A DNA stretch of 64,000 nucleotides from Nocardia seriolae NBRC 15557 (GTDB lineage Bacteria; Actinomycetota; Actinomycetes; Mycobacteriales; Mycobacteriaceae). Under the pieces are notes generated by a model. That model ran no database searches and was not told the origin of the DNA. It saw nothing but the letters and a program-made list of their open reading frames with translations. Shown piece after piece: positions 7,718 through 16,465 of this stretch. The stretch is taken from contig NZ_BJWY01000019.1 in NCBI RefSeq assembly GCF_007990715.1, forward strand, positions 19,161 through 83,160. Reading direction: 5' to 3'. Made by a program: the position numbers and the translations under genes. Positions within the stretch are counted from its first letter, which is position 1, and each line of letters begins with the position of its first letter.

Positions 7718-10303
7718 TCACCGGACCGCGGGCGCGGCCAGCAGTGCGCGGGCGGCGGACTCGATCGCCGCCTCGTCCAGCAGCACCGTCGACGCCGCGG
7801 GACCCAGCGGCACGAAACTGTCGGCACTGGTGACCCGGGCCAGGCGGCCGTCGAATCCGGCGTCGATCAGGGCGGTGCACACGGCCTCGGAAATGCCGCC
7901 GCTGCGGCGGGTTTCGTCCGCGATTAGCACCCGTCCGGTGGCGCGGGCGTGGTCGAGCAGATCCTCGGTCGGCAGCGGGGACAGCCAGCGCAGATCCAGC
8001 ACCCGCGCGTGGATGCCGTCCGCGGCCAGCCGCCGGGCCACCCGCAGGCTCATGGGGACGCCGTTGGCAAAGCTGACGATGGTCAGATGCGCGCCGGTGC
8101 CGTGCACCCGGGCGCGGCCGATATCGGCATGGCGCACACCGGAAATCGGAGCCAGCCAGGCGCCGTCGCCGGCGCGGTACAGGTCGCGGGTGTGATACAG
8201 CGCGATCGGCTCCACGAACACGCACACCCGCCCGTCCACCCGCGCGGCCGACACACAGGTGCGCAGCATGGCGGCCGCGTCGTCGGCGCGCGCGGGGGTG
8301 GCGATCACCAGGCCGGGGATATCCCGCAGCGCGGCAAGGGAATTGTCGTTGTGGAAGTGCCCGCCGAAGCCCTTCTGATAGGCCAGGCCCGCGATCCGCA
8401 CCACCACCGGATTGCGGTAGCGGCCTCCGGAGAAGAACGACAGCGTCGCCGCCTCCCCGCGCAGCTGATCCTCGGCATTGTGCGCGTAGGCCAGGTATTG
8501 GATCTCCGGAATCGGGACGAACCCCGCCAGCGCCGCCCCGAGCGCGGTGCCGAGCACGCTCTGCTCGTCGAGCAGGGTGTCGAAAACCCTTCGCACACCG
8601 AAGCTCTGCTGCAATCCCTTGGTGACGCCGTAGACGCCGCCCTTGCGGCCCACATCCTCGCCGAAGACCAGAATGTCGCGATCGCGGGTGAGCAACTGGG
8701 CCAAGGTCCGATTCACGGCCTGAGCCAGGGTGAGCGGCTCGCCCGACGCGGCGGGCGCCTCGCCCTGGCCCGAATTCGACTGCCCGGCAGCGGTATCGGC
8801 GGCGGGCTTGGCGGCGACCGCGCCGTTCGGCTCGGTCTCGGCGTTGCCGCGCGCGGTGTCCGCACCGCTTCGCACTGTGTCCGTGCCGGTGCGCAGGGCG
8901 TCCGCGCCGCTGACCGTGGTGTCCGGACCGCTCCGCAGGCTGTCCGTGCCACTGCGCGACGTGTCCGTGCCGCTGCGCGCGGTGTCGGTACCGCTGCGCG
9001 CCGTGTCTGTACCGCTACGCGCGGCCTCCGTCCCCGTGCGCAGGGTATTGGGGACCGCGCGCAGCGCATCGGTGCGCACGACGGTCGGCCGGGCGGGCGC
9101 CAGCGATGCCATCACCGCGGCGGCGGAGGTCAGTTTCGGTGCGCTCCAGGCATTTTCGGCGGCCGCGGCGACCTGCGCGGCGATCTCGTCGTAGCGTCCG
9201 GTGATCTCGGCGGGGGAGGCCACGCCGGTGGCGATGAGCAGCCGGGCGGTGGCGGTGACCGGATCGTGGCGCAGGTCCGCGGCGATCTCGCCGGGGCGGC
9301 GGTAGGCCGATTCCACATCGGATCCGGCGTGGCCCAGCAGTCGCACGGTGCGCAGCCGCAGGAACGCGGGTTTGCGGTGGGCGCGTACGTATTCGGCGGC
9401 CGCGGTCGCCGCCGCCAGCGCCGCGGGCAGATCCGCGCCGTCGGCGTCGAACCAGGCCAGGCCCGGCCGCGCGCCGTAGGCCTGTTCGATCCAGGTGCGC
9501 GGGGTGGGCACGCTGATGCCCAGGCCGTTGTCCTCGCACACGAACAGGATCGGTACCGGCACGTTCTGGTGGGCGGTGTGGATCGCGGTATTGATCGCCC
9601 CGGTGGCGGTCGAGTGATTGGCCGAGGCGTCGCCGAAGCTGCACACCACCACCGAGTCCGCGGGCCAGTCGCAGCGCAGCCGCAGGTGCGCGGCGCGTTC
9701 GATGGCGAAGGCCAGCCCGACCGCGCGCGGCAGGTGCGAGGCGATGGTGGAGGTCTGCGGGATGATGTGGGCGGGTTTGCTGCCGAATACCTTGTGCCGC
9801 CCACCGGAAATCGGATCGGCGGCCGCGGCGGCGACGCCCAGCATGACATCGCGGATGGGGTCGAGTCCGGGCACCTGCCGGGCCCGGTGCACGAAGAACG
9901 CGCCCGATCGATAGTGCAGCAGCGCCGGGTCGGTCACCTGCAGCGCGGCCGCCACCGCCACATTGCTCTCGTGTCCCGAGGATCCGATGCGGTAGTAGCC
10001 GTGGCCTTCCCGGGTCAGCCGTCGTGCGGCCAGATCCAGTTGCCGCGACGCCACCTGCGCCTCGAACAGCTCCAGGCATCGCTGTCCGGTCAGCGCCCCG
10101 GCGGCGTCGATGGTGTCCTGCGGTGGGCGAGGGGTCCCCGGCGTCGTCGCGGCCACTTCCGTGCGAAACCACTGATCCAGATCAGCTTCCCGATCGTTGA
10201 TGACGCCCTCCCATATGTCCCATATGTCGCGCTCAGCGTAGATCTGAAACGACGCTTGGCGCGGCAACTTCCGATCTCTCGGCCAGTCCGACCGGACCAC
10301 CAC
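7718..10303 (-). CDS. Fused E1 alpha-beta subunit of a 2-oxoacid dehydrogenase (branched-chain type)
   Basis: The ORF encodes 861 residues. The N-terminal half is an E1-alpha domain: the GYYRIGSSGHE motif, then the thiamine-diphosphate motif FGDASANHSTATGAIN. The C-terminal half is an E1-beta domain (ILVFGEDVGRKGGVYGVTKGL, FDTLLDEQSVLG, VRIAGLAYQKGFGGHFHNDNS). It decarboxylates a 2-oxoacid and passes the acyl group to a lipoyl E2. No E2 or E3 gene is nearby, as usual for this orphan fused type. Between the halves is a linker with nine 7-residue repeats, making the protein longer than fused relatives, which I recall as about 720-740 residues. The GTG start lies 4 bases after the exonuclease stop, so the two genes are probably co-transcribed. 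Residues 1-30 may be over-called. Confidence 0.85.
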   Translation of the reverse strand: MVVRSDWPRDRKLPRQASFQIYAERDIWDIWEGVINDREADLDQWFRTEVAATTPGTPRPPQDTIDAAGALTGQRCLELFEAQVASRQLDLAARRLTREGHGYYRIGSSGHESNVAVAAALQVTDPALLHYRSGAFFVHRARQVPGLDPIRDVMLGVAAAAADPISGGRHKVFGSKPAHIIPQTSTIASHLPRAVGLAFAIERAAHLRLRCDWPADSVVVCSFGDASANHSTATGAINTAIHTAHQNVPVPILFVCEDNGLGISVPTPRTWIEQAYGARPGLAWFDADGADLPAALAAATAAAEYVRAHRKPAFLRLRTVRLLGHAGSDVESAYRRPGEIAADLRHDPVTATARLLIATGVASPAEITGRYDEIAAQVAAAAENAWSAPKLTSAAAVMASLAPARPTVVRTDALRAVPNTLRTGTEAARSGTDTARSGTDTARSGTDTSRSGTDSLRSGPDTTVSGADALRTGTDTVRSGADTARGNAETEPNGAVAAKPAADTAAGQSNSGQGEAPAASGEPLTLAQAVNRTLAQLLTRDRDILVFGEDVGRKGGVYGVTKGLQQSFGVRRVFDTLLDEQSVLGTALGAALAGFVPIPEIQYLAYAHNAEDQLRGEAATLSFFSGGRYRNPVVVRIAGLAYQKGFGGHFHNDNSLAALRDIPGLVIATPARADDAAAMLRTCVSAARVDGRVCVFVEPIALYHTRDLYRAGDGAWLAPISGVRHADIGRARVHGTGAHLTIVSFANGVPMSLRVARRLAADGIHARVLDLRWLSPLPTEDLLDHARATGRVLIADETRRSGGISEAVCTALIDAGFDGRLARVTSADSFVPLGPAASTVLLDEAAIESAARALLAAPAVR
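8855..9043 (-). repeat. Nine 21-bp tandem repeats encoding heptads in the E1 linker
   Basis: The minus strand encodes nine consecutive 7-residue units of the form (A/L/V/S)RSGTDT with substitutions (LRTGTEA, ARSGTDT three times, SRSGTDS, LRSGPDT, TVSGADA, LRTGTDT, VRSGADT). The three central ARSGTDT units are almost identical in DNA, indicating recent expansion. All indels are multiples of 21, so the frame is kept. Confidence 0.9.
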
Positions 10304-10306
10304 CGA

Positions 10307-10861
10307 TCAGCTCGGCCAGTGATCCGTCTCCAGCATGTCGGCAATGAGGGCGGCAATGTTCCAGGCGTCGTCCCCGCCGCGGTGATGGGTGCCCTCGAGC
10401 GGCAGACCGGCCAGTCGCAACGCCCCCGCCATCCCGTAGCGGCGCTTGGTCTCTCGCGCGGTGGAGAACGCCAGCTTCGCGTTGGTGTGCCGCGACCCGA
10501 ACGGATACCGCACCCCCGTTCCCTCGCACTGCGCCAGGAACTGCTTGCGGTCGTAATCCCCCCAGCTGGCCCACGGCCGCGAATCGGCCCGAAACTCGCT
10601 GCGCAGCAACGCACACGCCGCCGCGAAACCGGTCCCGCCCGCCACCTGCTCCGGCGTCAGCGTCGTGAGGCTCGTGCAGAACTCGCTGACCACCGAATGC
10701 TCGGGCCGCACCAGTATGGAGTGCTTCTCCACCCGCTCCCGCGTGCGCACATCGAGCACACACAGCCCGATCTCGATGATCTCGTTGGGCTGCCCCGGCG
10801 GATTCGGCCCCTCCCAGCAGGTGGCCTCCACGTCCACCACGTTCAGATATCTCTCGTCCAT
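10307..10861 (-). CDS. DEDDh 3'-5' exonuclease (ERI1/KapD-like)
   Basis: From the ATG at 10861 the product is 184 residues starting MDERYLNVVDVEATCWEG. This carries the first Asp-Glu pair of the DEDDh exonuclease site. Exo II is WGDYDRKQF and Exo III is HRGGDDAWNIAAL with the His-5-residues-Asp spacing. An upstream in-frame start would add 37 residues that are not family-like. Such proteins trim RNA or DNA 3' ends; the CWEG wording matches the inhibitor-of-KinA-pathway/ERI1-like group. It is upstream of and likely co-transcribed with the E1 gene. Confidence 0.85.
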   Translation of the reverse strand: MDERYLNVVDVEATCWEGPNPPGQPNEIIEIGLCVLDVRTRERVEKHSILVRPEHSVVSEFCTSLTTLTPEQVAGGTGFAAACALLRSEFRADSRPWASWGDYDRKQFLAQCEGTGVRYPFGSRHTNAKLAFSTARETKRRYGMAGALRLAGLPLEGTHHRGGDDAWNIAALIADMLETDHWPS

Positions 10862-10963
10862 GGGCCGAAACGCTAGCCCGCCACCACACCCCGGCGACAA
10901 CGTTTTTCGATCCCGGCGGCCGACACCAGCGCTCCCGCACTCACAAGGAAGACCTCTTTCACC

Positions 10964-11018
10964 GAGTGGCAAGTCCTGGAGGCGTTTTCGGACAATTCCC
11001 CTCCAGCGCTTGCCGCTC
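10964..11018. repeat. Inverted repeat, copy 2 of the dispersed palindromic element
   Basis: Arms 10964-10982 and 11000-11018 (19 bases each) pair with three mismatches around a 17-base loop. Arms and loop resemble the copy at 134-186: AGTGGCA, CTGGAGG, TTCGG, CCTCCAG and TTGCC are shared in order at the same spacing. It lies between the end of the META lipoprotein gene and the start of the exonuclease gene. Confidence 0.75.
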
Positions 11019-11032
11019 GGCGATCTCGGGGG

Positions 11033-11812
11033 TTACTGGGCGCGGAGTTTGAGGCCGGTGTTGTTGGTGGAGTTGCGGAGGGTGAGTTGGTCGGAGTCGA
11101 TGGTGGCGGTGGTTTTTCCGTCGAGGGCCTGGAGGACTTGGGTTTCGAGCTCCATGACCTGGGGTTCGCACATCTTGCGGGTGGTGGCGAGGGTGAAGGT
11201 GATGGTGTCGGCGTCGATGGCGGCGGTGCCGGTGACGGTGTTGCAGCCGGCGGTGCCGGAGACCTTGCCGTCGGGGGTGATGGTGAGGGTCGGGCGGACC
11301 TCGTCGAGGGTGGCGGAGCGGACCTCGGCCTCGGGGCGCAGCAGGGCGGTGACGATCCAGGTGGTGCCGGTGAGGGGCTTGTCGGGGTTGGCGGCCTTGC
11401 GGTCGAGCAGGGTCACCGTGGAGCCGTTGCCCTCGAGAGTGAGGGTATCGCCGACCAGGGTCCAGGTGGGCTGGGAGCGCAGCAGGCCGTCCTGCCAGCC
11501 GTCGGCGCCCGCCAGATCGCCGGGGCAGCCCATCAGGGTGGTTGCCCTCTTGCCCACGTGCAGCGTATTGCCTTGCAGGTCAACGGGTCCGGTGGCGGTA
11601 TTGCAGCCGGCGGTGGCGGAGACCCGGCCGTCGGCGAAGTGCAGGGTGAGCGGGCCGCCGCCGGGGATCGGGGTGCCCGACACCGCGGTGGAGACGAACG
11701 AGCGGCCCATCGGCGAGGCGGGCGGGGTGTCGCCGACGCCGCCGCTCGAGGAGCATCCGGCGGCGGCCACGGCGGTCAGGGCGAGCAGCACCCACACACG
11801 ATTTGCTGACAT
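11033..11812 (-). CDS. META-domain lipoprotein
   Basis: The 259-residue protein has a lipoprotein signal (hydrophobic residues 6-17 and lipobox AAAGC, acylated Cys at about 20). Two META/HslJ-type domains follow, each with a GTxW or FVST opening and the LTLHFADGRVSATAGCNT or LTITPDGKVSGTAGCNT motif. In HslJ the fold is linked to novobiocin resistance in enterobacteria. In actinobacteria these envelope lipoproteins are of unknown role. It lies 19 bases downstream of the lipase gene on the same strand and is likely in its transcript. Confidence 0.88.
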   Translation of the reverse strand: MSANRVWVLLALTAVAAAGCSSSGGVGDTPPASPMGRSFVSTAVSGTPIPGGGPLTLHFADGRVSATAGCNTATGPVDLQGNTLHVGKRATTLMGCPGDLAGADGWQDGLLRSQPTWTLVGDTLTLEGNGSTVTLLDRKAANPDKPLTGTTWIVTALLRPEAEVRSATLDEVRPTLTITPDGKVSGTAGCNTVTGTAAIDADTITFTLATTRKMCEPQVMELETQVLQALDGKTTATIDSDQLTLRNSTNNTGLKLRAQ

Positions 11813-11831
11813 GTAGCCGATCGTACGGGCG

Positions 11832-13235
11832 TCACACCGGCATCCCGAGTGCCGACGCGAGGGTCTGGCCGATCACGTCGACGAAGGTGGCGATCGCGCC
11901 GGGATCGAGCAGCCCGGAATACACGTCGCGGTTGTGGCAGCCGACGGGCGCGGGCACCCCGTTGAGGCGGTCGTCGAGCCACATGGCCGCGCTCGCGGTA
12001 TTGGAGACCGCCGCGATGCCGTGCTCGCTGAACAGATCCCGGGTGTACTGCACGCGGGCGCCGGGATCGCGGCAGTAGATGTCGTAGGTGTTGTTCACCG
12101 CGTTGAGCGGCATCACCTCGTCGAAGGTGCCCTCGTAGAGGTAGAGCGGCGTGGGCGGGGTGCCGCGGTGGCCGAGGCTGAGCTCGTCGAGCACCGGCTG
12201 CAGCTCCGGGGCCAGCATCGGATCGCCGGGATAGTCGAACATCCCCTTGATGTTCGCGAACGGGAACGCCGCGAACTGCAAAGCCACGCACTGGTTCTCG
12301 TGCACCAGCCGGACCGCCTTGCCCAGCGGGTTCATGTGCTCGTCGAGGAATCGGTTCAACTGCGGATACTCGCGCGCCACCCCGAACAGCCCGCCCAGCA
12401 CCGCGCCGCCGAAGGTCGAGGTGCCGTTGTTGTAGTCGATGGCGGTGCGAATATCGGCCATCAGCCCGCCGGTAGCCGACCCGACCAGATTCAGCTCCGG
12501 CGCGTAGGCGGGCGCTAGTTCGGCGGCGTGCGCGGTGGGGATCGCGCCGCCGGAATAGCCCCACATCGCCACCCGGGCCTCGGTGCCGGGCAACCCCGCC
12601 GGTACGAAGCCCTCCGCGGCCCGAATCCCGTCGAGGGTGATGCGCGCGCCCAGCGGCCCGACCGCATACGCCGCGTTCGGGCCCTCGTGATCGGGGATCA
12701 CCACCGCGTGCCCGAGTTGCAACATGGCCTGCACCTCGACGAATTCGGCCTCCATCACCGGATTGAGCGGATTGGGCGGCGAACCCATCTGCAAGGCGTA
12801 GGAGGGCGCGCAGTTGATCGAGAGCGAATCCTCGGCCATCTGGAACGAGACCAGCCCGCGCTGCCCGCTGCGCGCGGCCCGATGCGGCACCACCACCGTG
12901 GCCACCGCCGCGATCGGGTCGTCGCGGGTATCGGTGCTGCGGTAGGACAGCTGCCACGCGGTGGCGTTCAACGGCAGTAGCCACACATTGGCCAGATTCA
13001 CCTGCCGGGCCGCCAGAATCTCCCCGGGCTGCGCCGCGGCCACGCGGGCGGGATCGGGTTGGTAGAAGCCGGGATCCAGATACGGCGGTGCAGGCGGTGT
13101 CGGGAAGGGCAGTGCCGGTTGCACCGGCACCGGGTCGGCCGCGCCGGTCCCGGTCACCGCCGGGCAGACCGCCACGGTCAATCCCGCCGCTACCGCCGCG
13201 CACACCTGGGCGATCGTCCTGTTCCCCGCTGTCAT
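11832..13235 (-). CDS. Secreted lipase (LIP / secretory lipase family)
   Basis: The start at 13235 is chosen because GGAGGA lies 6 bases upstream; an upstream in-frame start would have none. The 467-residue product has a signal peptide (residues about 8-33 ending GTGAA). It is an alpha/beta hydrolase with the nucleophile elbow GYSGGA (in VAMWGYSGGAIPTAH) and C-terminal Asp/His region (LYEGTFDEVMPL, VGCHNRDVY). This matches the secretory lipase family of actinobacteria and fungi, which hydrolyse triacylglycerols or esters outside the cell. It is divergent from a TetR gene that may control it. Confidence 0.88.
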   Translation of the reverse strand: MTAGNRTIAQVCAAVAAGLTVAVCPAVTGTGAADPVPVQPALPFPTPPAPPYLDPGFYQPDPARVAAAQPGEILAARQVNLANVWLLPLNATAWQLSYRSTDTRDDPIAAVATVVVPHRAARSGQRGLVSFQMAEDSLSINCAPSYALQMGSPPNPLNPVMEAEFVEVQAMLQLGHAVVIPDHEGPNAAYAVGPLGARITLDGIRAAEGFVPAGLPGTEARVAMWGYSGGAIPTAHAAELAPAYAPELNLVGSATGGLMADIRTAIDYNNGTSTFGGAVLGGLFGVAREYPQLNRFLDEHMNPLGKAVRLVHENQCVALQFAAFPFANIKGMFDYPGDPMLAPELQPVLDELSLGHRGTPPTPLYLYEGTFDEVMPLNAVNNTYDIYCRDPGARVQYTRDLFSEHGIAAVSNTASAAMWLDDRLNGVPAPVGCHNRDVYSGLLDPGAIATFVDVIGQTLASALGMPV

Positions 13236-13281
13236 ATCGAACTCCTCCGGGCAGCTGCGGCGGCCGAGTGCCCCGCCCCGA

Positions 13282-13310
13282 AATATAGAGAGCGGTTGAT
13301 TCCTAAGTAA
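13282..13310 (-). promoter_or_regulatory. Promoter of the lipase gene
   Basis: On the minus strand TTACTT (13310-13305) and TATATT (13287-13282) are separated by 17 bases, a good -35/-10 pair. Initiation near 13275 would give a leader of about 40 bases carrying the GGAGGA ribosome site. Confidence 0.55.
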
Positions 13311-13406
13311 CTGGCCCAGGCAATATGGGGCGCACCGGGAATGTGTCAACGGTCACGTCGGGCCGGATGTTTGCTGTGAGCCCGGTAGCAGGCAGGATGG
13401 TCGCTC

Positions 13407-14042
13407 GTGAGCGAAGTTTCCCGCCCGCGGCGCACTCAGCAGGAGCGCCGGGCAGCCACCGTGGCCAAGCTGGTCGACGCCACCATCGACGCCATCGGGG
13501 AGGTCGGCTACCAGCGGACCACCGTGCAGGAGATCTGCGGGCGCGCCGGACTCTCGGCCGGAGCCATGTTCCGCCAGTTCGACACTCGCCTCGATCTCAT
13601 CGTGCGCACCGCCGAGGAGGTGTTCGCCCGCCAGCTCGTCGGCTATACGGTCACCATGGAACACCTTGGCGCGCAGGACAACCCGCTCGACGTCGCGCTG
13701 CGGTTCCTGCGCATGGCCCAGCAGTCCAACCTCACCCACGCGCTGCGCGAGATCTACCTGGCCGCCCGCTCGGACACCGAGCTACGCGAACGCATCGCGC
13801 CCATCGCCGAGAACTACTACAGCCAGATCGCGGCCACCCTCGAACGCACCGAACTGTTCGCCGAATTCCCCGCCGGGGTCCGCGAACCGCTGTTCTTCAT
13901 GCTGCTGCACGTGTTCTCGGGTGAGGCTGTGGTGCGCGGAGTCTACAAGCGGCCGGATCTGGACGACTCGGTGCTGCGCCTGGTGGAGGACATGCTGGCC
14001 GTCTACTCCGCCCGCTCCGCGTCCGCGGCACCCGAGAGCTGA
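13407..14042 (+). CDS. TetR-family transcriptional regulator
   Basis: The 211-residue protein starts at a GTG. Residues about 15-60 form the TetR helix-turn-helix (TIDAIGEVGYQRTTVQEICGR, then AGLSAGAMFRQFDTRLDLI). The C-terminal domain is ligand binding with a YSQIAATLERTELF helix. It is divergent from the secreted lipase gene with 171 bases between starts, so lipase control is plausible. No clear palindrome was found in that gap. The ligand is unknown. Confidence 0.88.
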   Translation: MSEVSRPRRTQQERRAATVAKLVDATIDAIGEVGYQRTTVQEICGRAGLSAGAMFRQFDTRLDLIVRTAEEVFARQLVGYTVTMEHLGAQDNPLDVALRFLRMAQQSNLTHALREIYLAARSDTELRERIAPIAENYYSQIAATLERTELFAEFPAGVREPLFFMLLHVFSGEAVVRGVYKRPDLDDSVLRLVEDMLAVYSARSASAAPES

Positions 14043-14102
14043 CCTTCGGCCCGGTTCGGCATCCGCCGGCGGGCGGGTGCGACCGACGCTTCACGCGGTC
14101 GC

Positions 14103-14648
14103 TCAGGGCGTGGCGGTGAGGCCGTGGTGCAGGATTTCGGTGAGGAAGCCGGGGGCCTGGCGGGTGCCCATGTGGCCTTCGACGGTCAATTCCCAGGCGG
14201 TTTCGGCCAGCCCGCAGAATGTCGAGGCCAGCCAGGTGGGGGGCATGTCCGCGCGGAGCACGCCGGCGGCCTGCCCGGCGGCCATGATCGCGACGGTACG
14301 GGTGAAGATCTTCTCGGCTTGCTCGCTGGCTTCGGGGGCGCCCAGGACATCGGGTTCGACGTAGACCAGAGTCCACAGCTGCGCGAAGGGCACGTACTGC
14401 TCCAGCAGTCCGGCCAGCAGGGTGGGGCTGAATTCCGGGCCGGTTTCGGCGGGGGTCAGGGCGCGGTCGCAGTCGTCGAGGATCTTGGCGGCCATGGCCT
14501 GGACGAGAACCTGCCGGGTCGGGAACAGGCGCGTCAGCGTGGCCCGGCTGATGCCCGCGCGACGGGCGATAACCTGCATCGACGCCCCTCGATCCTTGGC
14601 CAGGACCGGGATCGCGGTATCCAGGACCTCCACTGCGTCGGTTCTCAT
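14103..14648 (-). CDS. TetR-family transcriptional regulator
   Basis: From the ATG at 14648 the product is 181 residues beginning MRTDAVEVL, with GGAGTTGGG upstream. An alternative start at 14681 would place the operator dyad inside the gene. The DNA-binding domain reads VLAKDRGASMQVIARRAGISRATLTRLFPTR. The C-terminal part fits TetR ligand-binding domains. It is divergent from the amine oxidase gene and shares the palindrome at 14672-14693, so it probably represses itself and the oxidase. Confidence 0.88.
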   Translation of the reverse strand: MRTDAVEVLDTAIPVLAKDRGASMQVIARRAGISRATLTRLFPTRQVLVQAMAAKILDDCDRALTPAETGPEFSPTLLAGLLEQYVPFAQLWTLVYVEPDVLGAPEASEQAEKIFTRTVAIMAAGQAAGVLRADMPPTWLASTFCGLAETAWELTVEGHMGTRQAPGFLTEILHHGLTATP

Positions 14649-14671
14649 TCCAGCCCAACTCCATCGTCTCT

Positions 14672-14693
14672 TTTGACACATCGTTGTCTCAAA
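14672..14693. promoter_or_regulatory. Operator dyad between TetR and amine oxidase genes
   Basis: TTTGACACA (14672-14680) and TGTCTCAAA (14685-14693) are inverted with one mismatch and a 4-base centre. The dyad lies 24 bases from the TetR start and 89 from the oxidase start, and overlaps a TTGACA-like -35 on the plus strand. It is the expected kind of site for the adjacent TetR regulator. Confidence 0.55.
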
Positions 14694-14781
14694 GTATTCT
14701 TCGGTGTATCAGCTCTTCATTTTACGAGGTCTCCGGGTGCCCGGCCGTCGGGCAGCCCGCGAGAGTAAGGATCGGGTGGCC

Positions 14782-16167
14782 ATGGTGATGCACCGTCGCC
14801 GGTTTCTGCGGACGACCGGACTGTCCGCGCTGACACTCGCGGTGGCCGCGGCGTGCGACGACAACACGCCCGCGGACCGACCGCGCAAGGTGATCGTGGT
14901 CGGCGCCGGGATCGCCGGGCTGGCCGCGGCGCGCACCCTGGCCGACCGCGGTCACGACGTCGTCGTGCTCGAGGCGCGCGACCGGATCGGCGGCCGGATC
15001 CGGACCAGCGACCACTGGCCCGATGCCCCGGTCGATCTGGGGGCTTCCTGGATCCACGGCGTGGACGGCAATCCGATCATCGATCTGGCCCGCAAGGCCG
15101 GAGCGCGCACGGCGGCGACCAGCTACGCCGACGGCACCGACTACGGCACCGACGGTCACCGCATCGACGAAGCCACCGCCGACCGCCTCGAACACTGGCG
15201 CACCACCATCGCCGAAGCCCTCACCACCTTCCAGGACGCAGCAGACGATGCGGACGACGCGGCGGACGCTTCGCTGCGCGCGGTCGCCGAACGCGCCGTG
15301 AACTGGCCCGCCCTCGCCGCCGAGGACAAAGCGCTGGTGGCCTCGGTGCTCAACGACTACGAACACGAGTACTCCGGCAGCGCCGAGAACCTGTCGGGCT
15401 TGTACTTCGACGACGACGCCAAGATCAAGGGCCAGGACGTGCTCTTCCCCGCCGGCTACGGCGCGATCACCGACTACCTCGCCAAGGGGCTGACCGTGAG
15501 CACCGGGCAGGTCGTCGAGCGCATCGACTGGAGCGAGCGCGCGGTCAGGGTGTCCACCCGCGGCGGCGGCCTGGACGCCGATCACGTCGTGGTCACCGTT
15601 CCGCTGGGCGTCCTGGGCAGCGGCGCAATCGAATTCGTCCCCGGCCTGCCCACCGAGAAGGCCACGGCGATCTCGAAACTCGGTATGGGCGTGCTCGACA
15701 AGTGCTTCCTGCGGTTCCCCGCGAAGTTCTGGCCCGACACCGACTGGCTCACCTACGTCCCCGGCGTGAACGCCGCCGGGCAGTGGGGGCAATGGATCAA
15801 CTACTCCCGCGCCGCCGGTCAGCCGATCCTGCTCGGATTCAATGCCGCCGACTTCGGCGCCGCCGGCGAAACCTTGTCCGACACCGACCTCGTCGCCGCG
15901 GCCATGACGACCCTGCGCACCATCTACGGACCCGCCATCCCCGCCCCGATCGACTACCAGCTCACCCGCTGGGCCGCCGACCCGTACGCGCTGGGCTCCT
16001 ACTCCTTCAACAAACTCGGCTCCACCCCCGACATGCGCGACCACCTCGCCGCCGGCATCGATGGGCGCGTGCACTTCGCCGGTGAGGCCACCAGCCGTCA
16101 ATCCTTCGGCACCGTCCACGGCGCCTACACCTCCGGAGTGCGTGCAGCCGAACAGATCACCGGCTGA
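14782..16167 (+). CDS. Flavin-containing amine oxidase, exported lipoprotein-like
   Basis: The ATG at 14782 has TAAGGA 11 bases upstream and gives 461 residues. The N-terminus [21 protein letters not shown] is a twin-arginine signal ending in a lipobox-like AAAC, so export in folded form and lipid anchoring are likely. The Rossmann motif [17 protein letters not shown] and [11 protein letters not shown] bind FAD. The C-terminal [22 protein letters not shown] is the monoamine/polyamine oxidase FAD signature. It would oxidise a polyamine or other amine with O2 outside the membrane; the substrate is not evident. Confidence 0.88.
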   Translation: MVMHRRRFLRTTGLSALTLAVAAACDDNTPADRPRKVIVVGAGIAGLAAARTLADRGHDVVVLEARDRIGGRIRTSDHWPDAPVDLGASWIHGVDGNPIIDLARKAGARTAATSYADGTDYGTDGHRIDEATADRLEHWRTTIAEALTTFQDAADDADDAADASLRAVAERAVNWPALAAEDKALVASVLNDYEHEYSGSAENLSGLYFDDDAKIKGQDVLFPAGYGAITDYLAKGLTVSTGQVVERIDWSERAVRVSTRGGGLDADHVVVTVPLGVLGSGAIEFVPGLPTEKATAISKLGMGVLDKCFLRFPAKFWPDTDWLTYVPGVNAAGQWGQWINYSRAAGQPILLGFNAADFGAAGETLSDTDLVAAAMTTLRTIYGPAIPAPIDYQLTRWAADPYALGSYSFNKLGSTPDMRDHLAAGIDGRVHFAGEATSRQSFGTVHGAYTSGVRAAEQITG

Positions 16168-16465
16168 CACCTACGGCCCGCGACGGCCGTCCCGATCCGA
16201 TGGCTGCTCGGGGCGATTCGGCGTCACGTGCGTTCGCCGAACGCACAGGCAGCCGGGCACTCTCGCCGGTGACATCGGAGTTGGCCGATGCCAACCGATC
16301 TCGGCGGTACCGTCCGACGCCGAGGTGCACCGAACGGCGCCACCGGGATTCGCCGGTCTCACCTCCCAGGGGCACGGTCCGGGCGGATGCCGCCGATGCG
16401 CGCCCAGGAGCGGCGAGGATGCTTGTGCGCAGGTCACGGACCGATCGACCGGATTCTCGGTTGCT
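16168..16465. other. Intergenic region with one hairpin
   Basis: This 298-base gap between the amine oxidase and the MFS gene has no convincing gene. The only clear structure is a perfect hairpin at 16228-16246, GTGCGTTC/GAACGCAC around GCC, 61 bases after the oxidase stop. It is a possible terminator or binding site. Confidence 0.55.

Noticed and set aside
8855..9043. Repeat tract as a mobile or CRISPR-like element
   Set aside because: It is in frame within one protein and encodes a regular heptad linker.
7949..10876. Very long plus-strand open frame (about 975 codons) opposite the E1 and exonuclease genes
   Set aside because: The minus strand encodes clearly recognisable enzymes. The plus-strand frame is a by-product of high GC at third codon positions and has no recognisable domain.
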